Assembly (NCBI GenBank): GCA_001885315.1
Contig: MLPZ01000002.1
Location: 1-64,000, forward strand
From: Treponema sp. CETP13
GTDB taxonomy: Bacteria > Spirochaetota > Spirochaetia > Treponematales > Treponemataceae
Direction of reading: 5' to 3'
DNA: 64,000 nucleotides
A program made the position numbers and the translations under genes. Below are positions 1 through 6,744 of this stretch, in pieces. Under the pieces are notes generated by a model, which worked only from the letters and a program-made list of their open reading frames with translations, was not told the DNA's origin and did not search any database. The first letter of the stretch is position 1; every line of letters starts with the position of its first letter.

Positions 1-206
1 ATCCATATGACAATTCCTGTATCGAGTCATTTCATTCTGTTTTGAAAAAGGAAGAAGTAAACTTGAAGAAATATAAAGATTCAAAACAAGCATATGATGC
101 AATTTTTGAATATATTGAGTCGTGGTATAACCGCAAAAGAATTCACTCAAGTCTGAATTACAGAACTCCGGAAGATGTTTATTTAGAATGTGATTTCGTT
201 GCGTAA
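1..206 (+). pseudogene. IS3 transposase OrfB, C-terminal fragment
   Basis: This is the C-terminal part of the DDE transposase OrfB. It contains the catalytic Glu region (NSCIESFHSVLKKEE) and the usual ending with NRKRIHSSLNYRTP. The gene is open at the window edge, so whether this copy is intact cannot be judged here. Its sequence matches the C-terminal part of copy B. Confidence 0.85.
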
Positions 207-245
207 ACTCGCGTTTTATGTGTCTACTTTATTGACATAGGTCCA
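1..245 (+). mobile_element. IS3-family element, right-end fragment (copy A)
   Basis: This is the last 245 bp of an IS3-type insertion sequence; the rest lies before the window. By eye it is identical to the right end of the complete copy further in (base 1 matches base 4399). The terminal CCA at 243-245 marks the outer end of the element. It directly abuts a truncated HsdR gene, so this copy probably inserted into, or recombined within, that gene. Confidence 0.9.
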
Positions 246-1165
246 TTTTTTAGGCATAAATTATCTCTGCCAAATTAGCAATTTTTCTTTGCTCGTTACA
301 GAATGTGATATATGAAGACATAGCAGATTTATTTACTCATGCAAACAGTAAAAACTTTGAAAAATTACCCGAAGACAATTCTGAAAAAGGCAAGTTTGCT
401 AAACAATTTAGTGAACTTACTAGTTATTTAGAAGCTGCAAAAATACAAGGTTTTAATTGGGACCAACGTAGCTATGAAATCGATGATGAAGAAGATGATG
501 ATAACACAAAAAAATCAATAGAACTAAAATTCAATAAAACAACATACCTCATACTCGTTCAACGATACAAAGAATTATTTACAGAGTCTAAAACCGAAAG
601 CGATACAGACAAAGAAGAAATAACCTTCGAAATTGATAGCTACATAACAGAAATAGATACCGATACCATAGATTCAGATTATATGAATACTCGATTCCAA
701 AAGTTTCTAAAAATCCTAAAAACAGCAGATGTTGATGAATCACAAGTTCAACAAACTTTAGATGAATTACATAAATCCTTTGCAACCCTAAATCAAGAAG
801 AGCAGAAATACGCAGAAATATTCCTTCGCGACGTGCAACGAGGCGATGCAAAACTAGATAGCAATAAGTCATTTAAAGAATACATAGCCGAGTATCAATC
901 AGCCGCTAAAAACACCGAAATAAAAGAAATCACATACTCCCTGGGCCTCGATGAATCAAAACTAAGGGGCATGCTCGTATCTGACATAACAGCGTCAGAT
1001 ATTAACGATTATGGCCGCTTTGATGAACTAAAAGAGTCAGCCGATATAGCAAAGGCAAAAGCCTACTTTGAAAAACAAACCGGCAAACAAATGCCCATGT
1101 TCAAAGTACACATTGCAATCGACAAACTCCTAAAAGACTACATCACCAAAGGGGAGTATGAGTAG
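246..1165 (+). pseudogene. Type I restriction enzyme R subunit (HsdR), C-terminal remnant
   Basis: The reading frame is open from just after the IS end (about base 260) to 1165 without a good start; only a GTG at 305 lacking a Shine-Dalgarno site is available. The protein matches the C-terminal helical region of HsdR: FNKTTYLILVQRYKELF near the start, and an ending with KAYFEKQTGKQMPMFKVHI followed by an IDKLLKDYI stretch, a familiar HsdR tail. The nuclease and helicase motor domains (normally about 700 residues before this) are missing, and no hsdM or hsdS is present in the window. I read it as a gene broken by the IS. A surviving short protein translated from GTG cannot be excluded but would have no restriction activity. 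Confidence 0.7.
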
Positions 1166-1183
1166 AAAGGAGAAAAAGAATAA

Positions 1184-1633
1184 TTACATTTTTTCCTTGT
1201 TTATATTCTTATATATTTCAAGTTTAAGGATTTCATCAGTTTCATAGGTATCTTCAAGTATTGCAAGCATAATTTTATGTAACAAATCTTTAGAGATAGC
1301 ACCTGCAGCTACATGATAACTTATATTTTCCATAGTAACAAAAAAAGTTTTGGCAGCTGCCATATACCCGTTTTTAAGTAAAAACTGTGCAGATAACGTT
1401 ATTGCAATACGTTTATTACCATCGCAAAAACAATGGAACTCACACGCACAAAAAAATAAATGTGTAATTTTATCTACAAAAGTTGGATAATAAATATCAT
1501 TTTGAATGTGTTGTAATACACTTTCTAATCGACCACTATCAATAATCCCATAATTACCACCACCACTATTTTTAATTGTTAAACGATGTATCTCGAGAGC
1601 TTCTTCTATTGTAAGATAGTTAAACTCTCCCAT
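1184..1633 (-). CDS. Doc/Fic-family protein, probable toxin
   Basis: The 149-residue protein has the size and fold signature of death-on-curing (Doc) proteins. The Fic motif is visible at residues 67-75 as HCFCDGNKR, with the catalytic His67, the Asp/Gly loop and the terminal Lys-Arg that grip a nucleotide phosphate. Known Doc toxins phosphorylate EF-Tu; other Fic proteins AMPylate targets. Which applies here cannot be told from sequence. The ATG follows the stop of the upstream gene by one base, so the two are translationally coupled. No separate short Phd-type antitoxin is visible; the upstream DNA-binding protein is the candidate partner. Confidence 0.8.
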   Translation of the reverse strand: MGEFNYLTIEEALEIHRLTIKNSGGGNYGIIDSGRLESVLQHIQNDIYYPTFVDKITHLFFCACEFHCFCDGNKRIAITLSAQFLLKNGYMAAAKTFFVTMENISYHVAAGAISKDLLHKIMLAILEDTYETDEILKLEIYKNINKEKM

Positions 1634-1634
1634 A

Positions 1635-2654
1635 CTATTCTCGATCCTTTAATCGTTTTAATACATCCTTATTTTCCTGCATTAGTTTTTCTATATCAGA
1701 ACTATCTTTGCCCAAAAATTTTTCATATTCTTGTTTTTCTAGTGGTTGAATATATTTTTCTAATTGCTGATGAAAAGCATCTCGTAATCCCAAATCACGA
1801 CTTGCCATTTTTGTACGGGCACTCTCTAGCAAAGGTTTCCAATGAGGCAAATTTTCAAATTCATCAAATAACGCTGATAATTCCCAGTTATTTAATTTTC
1901 TACCTAGTTCTTCTGATTTATTTTGGATTACTTTTGCTAGTCCACATTCATACGAAGCTATTAAATTAAGAATTTCGGAATATAAGGTATCTCGAACTTT
2001 ATCAGACTTTTGTAATTTTAAAACTTCACGATATTCTTTTGCCTTTTCCTTAAAAATACTTTGATATATTTTATCCGTATATAATGCATATTTAAAATTG
2101 CCCATATCTATGTAATTACATAATGCATCGGTAAATTCTTTTCTGTAATTTTCTTCTTGTAAATAAGAACCAACAAAATCTTTAGCACGTTGATTTATAA
2201 AACGTGTAGAACCGCCAGTTTTTTTGTTTATTAAATCTATTACAATATCAAGCATTACTTGTCGTAAGACTCGTGCATTTTCACTTTCAGAAAGCATCAT
2301 TGCTAAATCTAAAAAGGCACGTAAAGAAAATACTCCTAACACGGTGGTTTTGGTACCGACATTAATGTCGGTACCAAAATGTTTTTTATATTCGTTTAAA
2401 AAACCTTTTAATCGGGCTCCTCTTAAAATCTGATATCCATTTGACTTTAACTCATCTGAATAAGCAGTAATATATCGCTCGATTGTGCGTGTATCTACCT
2501 CAAAAAAAGAAGCAGCCATCTCTTTTGTAAAAAACATACAATCGGTATAAAAAACGCCATCTATGTTTGCATTTTTTTCTATTTCTTTAAGAGCCATTTC
2601 GTTATTAAGGATATTTTGTCTGTCTAGTTTAGAAGCTGTTAAATCTTTTTCCAT
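1635..2654 (-). CDS. DNA-binding protein paired with Doc/Fic (putative antitoxin or regulator)
   Basis: This 339-residue protein has a helix-turn-helix-like segment near residues 44-65 (KEMAASFFEVDTRTIERYI), followed by a region resembling phage antirepressor/RhuM-like proteins (FGTDINVGT, then LGVFSLRAFLDLAMML). The C-terminal half is helical and charged. It ends with TAG, one base before the Doc start, so it is the first gene of a two-gene operon. By context it may repress the operon and restrain the toxin; that is inference. A perfect 32-bp palindrome lies inside its coding sequence. No strong Shine-Dalgarno site precedes the ATG. Confidence 0.6.
   Translation of the reverse strand: MEKDLTASKLDRQNILNNEMALKEIEKNANIDGVFYTDCMFFTKEMAASFFEVDTRTIERYITAYSDELKSNGYQILRGARLKGFLNEYKKHFGTDINVGTKTTVLGVFSLRAFLDLAMMLSESENARVLRQVMLDIVIDLINKKTGGSTRFINQRAKDFVGSYLQEENYRKEFTDALCNYIDMGNFKYALYTDKIYQSIFKEKAKEYREVLKLQKSDKVRDTLYSEILNLIASYECGLAKVIQNKSEELGRKLNNWELSALFDEFENLPHWKPLLESARTKMASRDLGLRDAFHQQLEKYIQPLEKQEYEKFLGKDSSDIEKLMQENKDVLKRLKDRE
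2348..2379. repeat. Perfect 32-bp palindrome within a coding sequence
   Basis: Sixteen consecutive base pairs are perfectly self-complementary around the centre between 2363 and 2364. The left arm reads TTTTGGTACCGACATT. It encodes about residues 93-103 (FGTDINVGTK region) of the DNA-binding protein. Its length and perfection suggest a binding site or hairpin rather than chance, but its role is unknown. Confidence 0.85.
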
Positions 2655-2792
2655 AATTATATACCACTTTTAACAAATATTATCATTATATTACTTTTCA
2701 TTCTATGTGTAAATTTGGTTCAGAAGCTTTTTTCCTTTTGTGCATTTTGCTCTTTTTTAATTTTATTCATAAAATCGTGCAACTATTTAGCC

Positions 2793-3043
2793 TTAATAGT
2801 TTTCTGAATTTTTTGCTTGTATACTAATTTCAAAATCGGAATCTAAAGCACACGCAATATGTGCAAGTGAATCTATTGTAAGATTAGTTTGTTGCATTTT
2901 AACTGTTCTGAATATCTACAGCAGTTTTTTCTATATCGAAAATCTTTACTTTTTCACTACCTGCAGACATTTCTGAAATACCGAGTCTTAATCGGTTTTC
3001 ATCAAAATAATGCATCTGTAGCAAGTCCCGTTGTTTTAGTCAT
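2793..3043 (-). pseudogene. Fragments of antitoxin-like genes (AbiEi-type and XRE-type tails)
   Basis: Two short overlapping frames look like gene remnants. One, with MHYFDENRLRLGISEM followed by KVKIFDIEKTAVD, resembles the C-terminal part of AbiEi-type antitoxins; it stops at 2899. The second encodes 34 residues from MQQTNLTIDSLAHIACAL onward, like the last helices of an XRE-type antitoxin, and stops at 2793. Neither has a complete domain or a ribosome site. They are most likely debris from former toxin-antitoxin modules. Similarity is judged by eye only. Confidence 0.4.
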
Positions 3044-3080
3044 TTTTGATAGTTTAAGTCCTCTAGTGTAAAATGGCAAT

Positions 3081-3140
3081 ATATTTAAATAAAGTTAGGC
3101 ACTTTTTAATATTTGCCTAACTTTGTTTAAATATTTTTTT
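3081..3140 (+). terminator. Strong rho-independent terminator-like hairpin
   Basis: Two 21-base arms (core AAAGTTAGGCA / TGCCTAACTTT) pair with a single mismatch around an 11-base loop. A run of T follows on the plus strand. No intact gene precedes it on this strand, so it is probably left over from a lost gene. Confidence 0.65.
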
Positions 3141-3172
3141 TAATTACGATTCAATTTAAAGGTTAAAATTTG

Positions 3173-3288
3173 TGTATACAGTTTAATTATATAATCTGTA
3201 TATGATTACAAAATTGACAGTATACACGATTGTGTCATGTATACATTTAATTATATAACCCTTATATAATTAGTTCAGGTTGTATACA
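3173..3288. promoter_or_regulatory. Cluster of four GTATAC palindromes (possible operator array)
   Basis: TGTATACA occurs at 3173, 3238 and 3281, and AGTATACA at 3219. The sites at 3173 and 3238 start two similar units, each followed by TTAATTATATAA and spaced 65 bp apart. The surrounding 3140-3389 region has no gene. Repeated short palindromes at such spacing are typical of operators or replication iterons on mobile elements; which one cannot be decided. Confidence 0.5.
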
Positions 3289-3455
3289 TTCTTTATCTTG
3301 CCGGTATTACATTAAGCATATTTAGACTATAAAACGTATATTTTTATTAAGACGATATTTGATTTGTAGTGTACATTCCATTTTAATTATGGTGCTAGTA
3401 TAACATAGTGGACACAAAAAACGCTACATACTATTTTATAAGAAGGATGTGTAGC

Positions 3456-3734
3456 ATGGAAAGAAAAAAGAAAAGGTATACAGAAGAGTTCAAACAGCAA
3501 ATAGTTGAACTGTACCGAAACGGAAAGTCTGTAAGAGAACTCTCAGGTGAATATGGCTTAGTAGAACAAACAGTGTATAAATGGATTCATCGGTATGAAC
3601 CGGTTGGTAAAAATGAGAAAGGAGAAACTGTAACACAGCAGGATGTCCATGCAATGCAAAAACGTATTGCAGAACTTGAAATGAAGAACGAAATCTTAAA
3701 AAAAGCTACAGCCATATTCGCCAAAACAAAGTAA
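3456..3734 (+). CDS. IS3-family OrfA, transposase N-terminal HTH protein
   Basis: The 92-residue protein has the classic OrfA layout: RRYTEEFK-like start (KRYTEEFKQQIVELY), a helix-turn-helix (SVRELSGEYGLVEQTVYKW) and a C-terminal leucine-zipper-like segment (MQKRIAELEMKNEILKKA). The ATG follows an AGAAGGA ribosome site; an upstream in-frame GTG near the IS tip is less likely. OrfA normally binds the IS ends and is fused to OrfB by a -1 frameshift. The OrfB frame is indeed -1 relative to this one and is open across the OrfA stop. Confidence 0.88.
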   Translation: MERKKKRYTEEFKQQIVELYRNGKSVRELSGEYGLVEQTVYKWIHRYEPVGKNEKGETVTQQDVHAMQKRIAELEMKNEILKKATAIFAKTK

Positions 3735-4604
3735 AAAAAAAAGTTGCATTTGTAATAAAATACAAGGAAACTTATCCGGTAAAAATCATGTGCAAGGTTA
3801 TAAAACTTCCGCGAAGTACTTTTTACAAGAGTTTAAAATGGAAACCAAGTATTGTTATGAAAAGAAACGAGGAATTGGATTCAAAAATTCTTAAAATTTA
3901 TTACGAAAGCTTACGACGGTATGGAGCCCCAAAGATTTATCACATTCTCCAAAAACAGGAAGAAAAAGCGAGTCTAAAGCGTATCCAGCGAAGAATGGCT
4001 ATTTTAGGAATAAAATCAATCGTCGTAAAGAAATATAGGCCTGTAAAAACTGAAAAGATACAAGAACAGAAAGAAAATATACTGAATCAAGATTTTACAA
4101 CAACTTCAATCAATCAGAAATGGTGTACAGATATTACATACATCCATACAGAAAAAAAACGGTTGGACATACCTTGCTTCAGTAGAAGATTTGTATTCAA
4201 GGAAAATTATCGGATGGGCATTTGGTCTTACAATCAATGCAGAGCTTGCAGTAAAGGCTTTAGATAATGCATGCTTAAATGTAAAAAAAACAGAAGGGGT
4301 AATTATTCAGTCAGATCTTGGTAGTCAGTATACAAGCACCCTTTTTGAGGCAAAACTTGCTCGATATAAAATTCGCCACTCATACAGCAAAAAAGGCTAT
4401 CCATATGACAATTCCTGTATCGAGTCATTTCATTCTGTTTTGAAAAAGGAAGAAGTAAACTTGAAGAAATATAAAGATTCAAAACAAGCATATGATGCAA
4501 TTTTTGAATATATTGAGTCGTGGTATAACCGCAAAAGAATTCACTCAAGTCTGAATTACAGAACTCCGGAAGATGTTTATTTAGAATGTGATTTCGTTGC
4601 GTAA
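3731..4604 (+). pseudogene. IS3-family OrfB transposase, frameshifted
   Basis: OrfB begins in the -1 frame with YKETYPVKIMCKVIKLPRS and carries the rve/DDE catalytic core: first Asp in WCTDITYI, second in QSDLGSQYTS and the Glu in CIESFHS. The frame breaks at a run of eight A at 4152-4159. Removing one A restores HTEKNGWTYLASVEDLYSRK, a normal IS3 sequence. The gene is therefore inactive unless ribosomes slip on the A-run or the run is a sequencing error. The C-terminal half matches the copy at the window start. Confidence 0.85.
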
Positions 4605-4643
4605 ACTCGCGTTTTATGTGTCTACTTTATTGACATAGGTCCA

Positions 4644-5196
4644 GTTTTTGTACACTTTTATCGTTAAAAATAGATTTAATATCATAGCGATTAATTTCAC
4701 CTATTGCCTTATTACCGACTTTTGGGAACCAATATTTGCGTACTCTGCATTTCATTGTTTCACAGTATGATCTATGAATACTTTGTCCTCGTAATTTTTT
4801 TTCTTTTACATACGGACTTTCGTCAAATTCCCAAAATGTTTTTAAAAAATCTTTAGCGTTTAAACTTTCAGTTTCAGAAGGGAGTATTGCATTAACAATA
4901 AGTTCACGATCTTTTAATATTTTAATGATTTTATTTGTGTCTTCTTTTGTTAAGTCTATTGTTCGCAAAGTAGAAAGCAAATTAACCTTATTTAAGGTTG
5001 TTTTAGCTGTGCTATTTTTTGCATTTATTCTTTTAGGAAGAGCTCCCTCTTTGTACCAACTTAAAACAATGTTTTCAGCTTCTCTGCGGTTACGTACTCC
5101 AGTACTTCTTTGAATAGGTTTGTGTGTTTCATCTGCTGGAAAATTTACATAATAAATGCCATTACTTGTTTTAAAAATAGAATAAGGCTTAGCCAT
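4644..5196 (-). pseudogene. Tyrosine recombinase (phage-type integrase), N-terminal remnant
   Basis: The start (MAKPYSIFKTSNGIYYVNF) resembles the arm-binding domain of integrases, and the following part up to INRYDIKSIFND resembles the SAM-like core-binding domain. The catalytic domain with the R-H-R-H-Y residues is missing because the reading frame runs into the IS end at 4644; the last few residues are IS-encoded. The gene starts 135 bp from the first copy of the tRNA-fMet 3' end, which is the usual place for an integrase of an element inserted in a tRNA gene. I infer it once drove insertion of this island. Confidence 0.65.
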
Positions 5197-5300
5197 TTCT
5201 AACCTCTTTTTATTAAGTTCCTTTTTTAGTAGGAAATCTTAATAGGAATCAAGAGTTTATAAAACGCCAAGCCTTACTTTATTAAGTTTGGTAATGTTAT

Positions 5301-5323
5301 AAAACCTTATAACATAAGGTTTT
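5301..5323 (-). terminator. Hairpin after the last tRNA-linked repeat
   Basis: A perfect 10-bp stem (AAAACCTTAT / ATAAGGTTTT) with a 3-base loop sits just past the outermost repeat. It occupies the place that the GACAACC hairpin takes after the other units. Only a weak T stretch follows, so termination is plausible but not certain. Confidence 0.45.
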
Positions 5324-5330
5324 ATCTATT

Positions 5331-5860
5331 TAGCAGGAGTAGGACTTGCCTTACAGTTCGCAACATCGTGTTGCTCCCTTCCAGGCCGCGCTCAACTCCT
5401 GACGCAGCCGTCCTTGGCTGCTATTCCTCGCGATTGCTCGGCGGAGTTTCACGTTCAAGTCCAAAAGGACATAAAAAAAGACAACCAAAAAGGTTGTCTT
5501 TTACTTTAGCAGGAGTAGGACTTGCCTTACAGTTCGCAACATCGTGTTGCTCTCTTCCAGGCCGCGCTCAACTCCTGACGCAGCCATCCCTGGCTGCTAA
5601 TCCTCGCGATTGCTCGGCGGAGTTTCACGTTCAAGTCTAAATTGGGCATAAAAAAAGACAACCAAAAAGGTTGTCTTTTAATTTAGCAGGAGTAGGACTT
5701 GCCTTACAGTTCGCAACATCGTGTTGCTCTCTTCCAGGCCGCGCTCAACTCCTGACGCAGCCATCCCTGGCTGCTAATCCTCGCGATTGCTCGGCGGAGT
5801 TTCACGTTCAAGTCTAAATTGGGCATAAAAAAAGACAACCAAAAAGGTTGTCTTTTAATT
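5331..5860 (-). repeat. Three tandem 176-177 bp GC-rich repeats joined to the tRNA-fMet 3' end
   Basis: Units begin at 5331, 5507 and 5684. In the orientation of the tRNA each unit is: the GACAACC terminator hairpin, about 120 bp of GC-rich sequence, and finally CAAGTCCTACTCCTGCTA, which is exactly the last 18 bases of the tRNA gene. Units 2 and 3 look identical; unit 1 differs at a few bases. The GC-rich part has strong foldable arms: GCAACA/TGTTGC, GCAGCCA/TGGCTGC, AACTCC/GGAGTT, and a closing GACTTG/CAAGTC pairing. No promoter lies between the units. They could be scars of repeated insertion at the tRNA, or a duplicated structured RNA made by read-through. Confidence 0.85.
5824..5856 (-). 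terminator. tRNA-fMet terminator
   Basis: An 11-bp stem (AAAAGACAACC / GGTTGTCTTTT) with a 5-base loop and a following run of T on the minus strand lies right after the tRNA 3' end. The same hairpin is repeated after the RNA part of the second and third repeat units (near 5650-5680 and 5473-5503). Confidence 0.85.
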
Positions 5861-5933
5861 TAGCAGGAGTAGGACTTGAACCTACGACCTCCGGGTTATG
5901 AGCCCGACGAGCTGCCAACTGCTCTATCCTGCG
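5861..5933 (-). tRNA. Initiator tRNA-fMet (CAT)
   Basis: A full cloverleaf can be drawn: D stem GAGC/GCTC, anticodon loop CTCATAA and T arm GTAGG/CCTAC. Three G:C pairs (GGG/CCC) flank the anticodon loop and the first acceptor pair is mismatched (C1, U72); both are hallmarks of bacterial initiator tRNA. The 3' CCA is not encoded. The gene remains whole although foreign DNA is joined to its 3' end, as expected when insertion restores the tRNA end. Confidence 0.93.
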
Positions 5934-5948
5934 CCGTAATGTTCATGT

Positions 5949-5977
5949 AGAATACATGATAAGAAAATTAATGTCAA
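5949..5977 (-). promoter_or_regulatory. Promoter of tRNA-fMet
   Basis: TTGACA and TATTCT are separated by exactly 17 bp, placing the start about 8 bases before the mature tRNA 5' end. Confidence 0.8.
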
Positions 5978-6069
5978 GGGGGACGATTGGAGAATGATAG
6001 AAAAAAAAGGAAAAGTTTTGAAAAGGCTGTTGTTTGTTAACTATATTTTTTTTAGACTGTATATTTTTA

Positions 6070-6708
6070 TTAGTTTTGTATGGTAGATTCATCGATTTTT
6101 GTGTAATAAATTCTACATTGCATTATTGCAAATACTATTGTAATGACAGAGAACCACCAAAAATCATTTGTAAAACCTGCAAAAAAATTATAAATTCCGT
6201 GAAGGACAACCGCTAATAAAAAAGGAGATAGCATTGCTTTTGTATTTTTTAATGTCCAAATATAAATTCCAGATAAGCCTGCACAAAAAGTATGCAACAA
6301 TACTGCTGTAAATAATCGTGTGCTTATATTTGTAGATCCCGCAATAAGATAGACGACCGCCTCAAAACATCCAAACGTACACCCTGCAATAAGTGCTACT
6401 GCAAAAAAAGTGCTTTTACGTTTATTTTTCCCAGGAATAAAAAAGATAAAAAGCATTTTAATTGCTTCTTCTATTAGTCCGTTAAAAAGTAAAGCTGTAA
6501 TAAAAACCGATGTGAGTGAGTTCCCCAAAAAAGAGTTAAGTGGTTCTAAAAAATATTGTGCTATAGAAATTGGAATAATTGCTCCAAATCCGGCTAGAAT
6601 GCCTGCGAATACAGATTTTTTAGATAATTCTTTTATTAGAAGACTTGCTATTAAGATTATAACTATTAAAGGTATAAAGCAAAGTGCAATAGATATAAAT
6701 AAGTGCAT
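6070..6708 (-). CDS. PrsW-like intramembrane protease family protein
   Basis: The 212-residue protein is almost entirely membrane-spanning, with seven or eight hydrophobic segments. It shows the PrsW pattern: EEAIKM (EExxK) in one segment, FGCFEA (FxxxE) in the next, and conserved His residues in LLHTF and VVLHGIYN. The last motif is HxxxN where PrsW usually has HxxxD. PrsW proteases cut membrane anti-sigma factors in other bacteria; the substrate here is unknown. The ATG lacks a Shine-Dalgarno site and sits exactly 6 nt after a -10-like TAGAAT, suggesting a leaderless message. It is divergent from the kinase gene. Confidence 0.75.
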   Translation of the reverse strand: MHLFISIALCFIPLIVIILIASLLIKELSKKSVFAGILAGFGAIIPISIAQYFLEPLNSFLGNSLTSVFITALLFNGLIEEAIKMLFIFFIPGKNKRKSTFFAVALIAGCTFGCFEAVVYLIAGSTNISTRLFTAVLLHTFCAGLSGIYIWTLKNTKAMLSPFLLAVVLHGIYNFFAGFTNDFWWFSVITIVFAIMQCRIYYTKIDESTIQN

Positions 6709-6709
6709 G

Positions 6710-6743
6710 ATGACATTCTAGCCGATGCTCTTTATACTAGCAA
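6710..6743. promoter_or_regulatory. Overlapping divergent promoters for prsW-like and kinase genes
   Basis: On the plus strand ATGACA-17-TATACT ends 6 nt before the ATG at 6745. On the minus strand TTGCTA-17-TAGAAT ends 6 nt before the ATG at 6708. The two promoters occupy the same 34 bp in opposite directions, and each would start transcription at the start codon itself. Confidence 0.6.
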
Positions 6744-6744
6744 T

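Larger units (their letters stand above)
3390..4643 (+). mobile_element. IS3-family insertion sequence, complete copy B (1254 bp)
   Basis: The ends are imperfect inverted repeats starting TGG and ending CCA, matching at 18 of 27 positions, with a shared GTRGACACA block at the inner side. It carries orfA and orfB in the arrangement of IS3-family elements. No matching 3-bp target duplication is seen (TTA on the left, GTT on the right), which points to deletion or recombination after insertion. Its right end cuts an integrase gene whose remainder is not found on the left side. Confidence 0.88.

Noticed and set aside
305-1165. Intact small protein gene starting at GTG
   Set aside because: The product matches only the C-terminal part of HsdR and there is no ribosome site; the upstream part is cut by the IS.
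3408-3455. Upstream GTG start for the IS3 OrfA
   Set aside because: It falls inside the terminal inverted repeat; the ATG at 3456 has an AGAAGGA site and matches the family start.
5368-5640. A 90-residue plus-strand frame across the first two tRNA-linked repeats
   Set aside because: It runs through two repeat units and a terminator hairpin, has no ribosome site and arises because the GC-rich repeat has few stops.
5684-5830. A ~40-residue minus-strand frame in repeat units 2 and 3 (starts MPNLDLNVKLRRAI)
   Set aside because: No ribosome site or promoter precedes it, it begins right at the terminator T-run, and the first unit has a stop early in the matching frame.
5331-5860. SRP (4.5S) RNA, because the minus strand has CCTGGAAGGGAGCA-like text resembling the domain IV loop
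   Set aside because: The conserved GTCAGG partner strand is not in place, the fold looks branched rather than rod-like, and three tandem copies would be odd. An Rfam search should settle it.
5331-5860. CRISPR array
   Set aside because: The repeat units are 176-177 bp with no short repeat/spacer alternation, and no cas genes are present.
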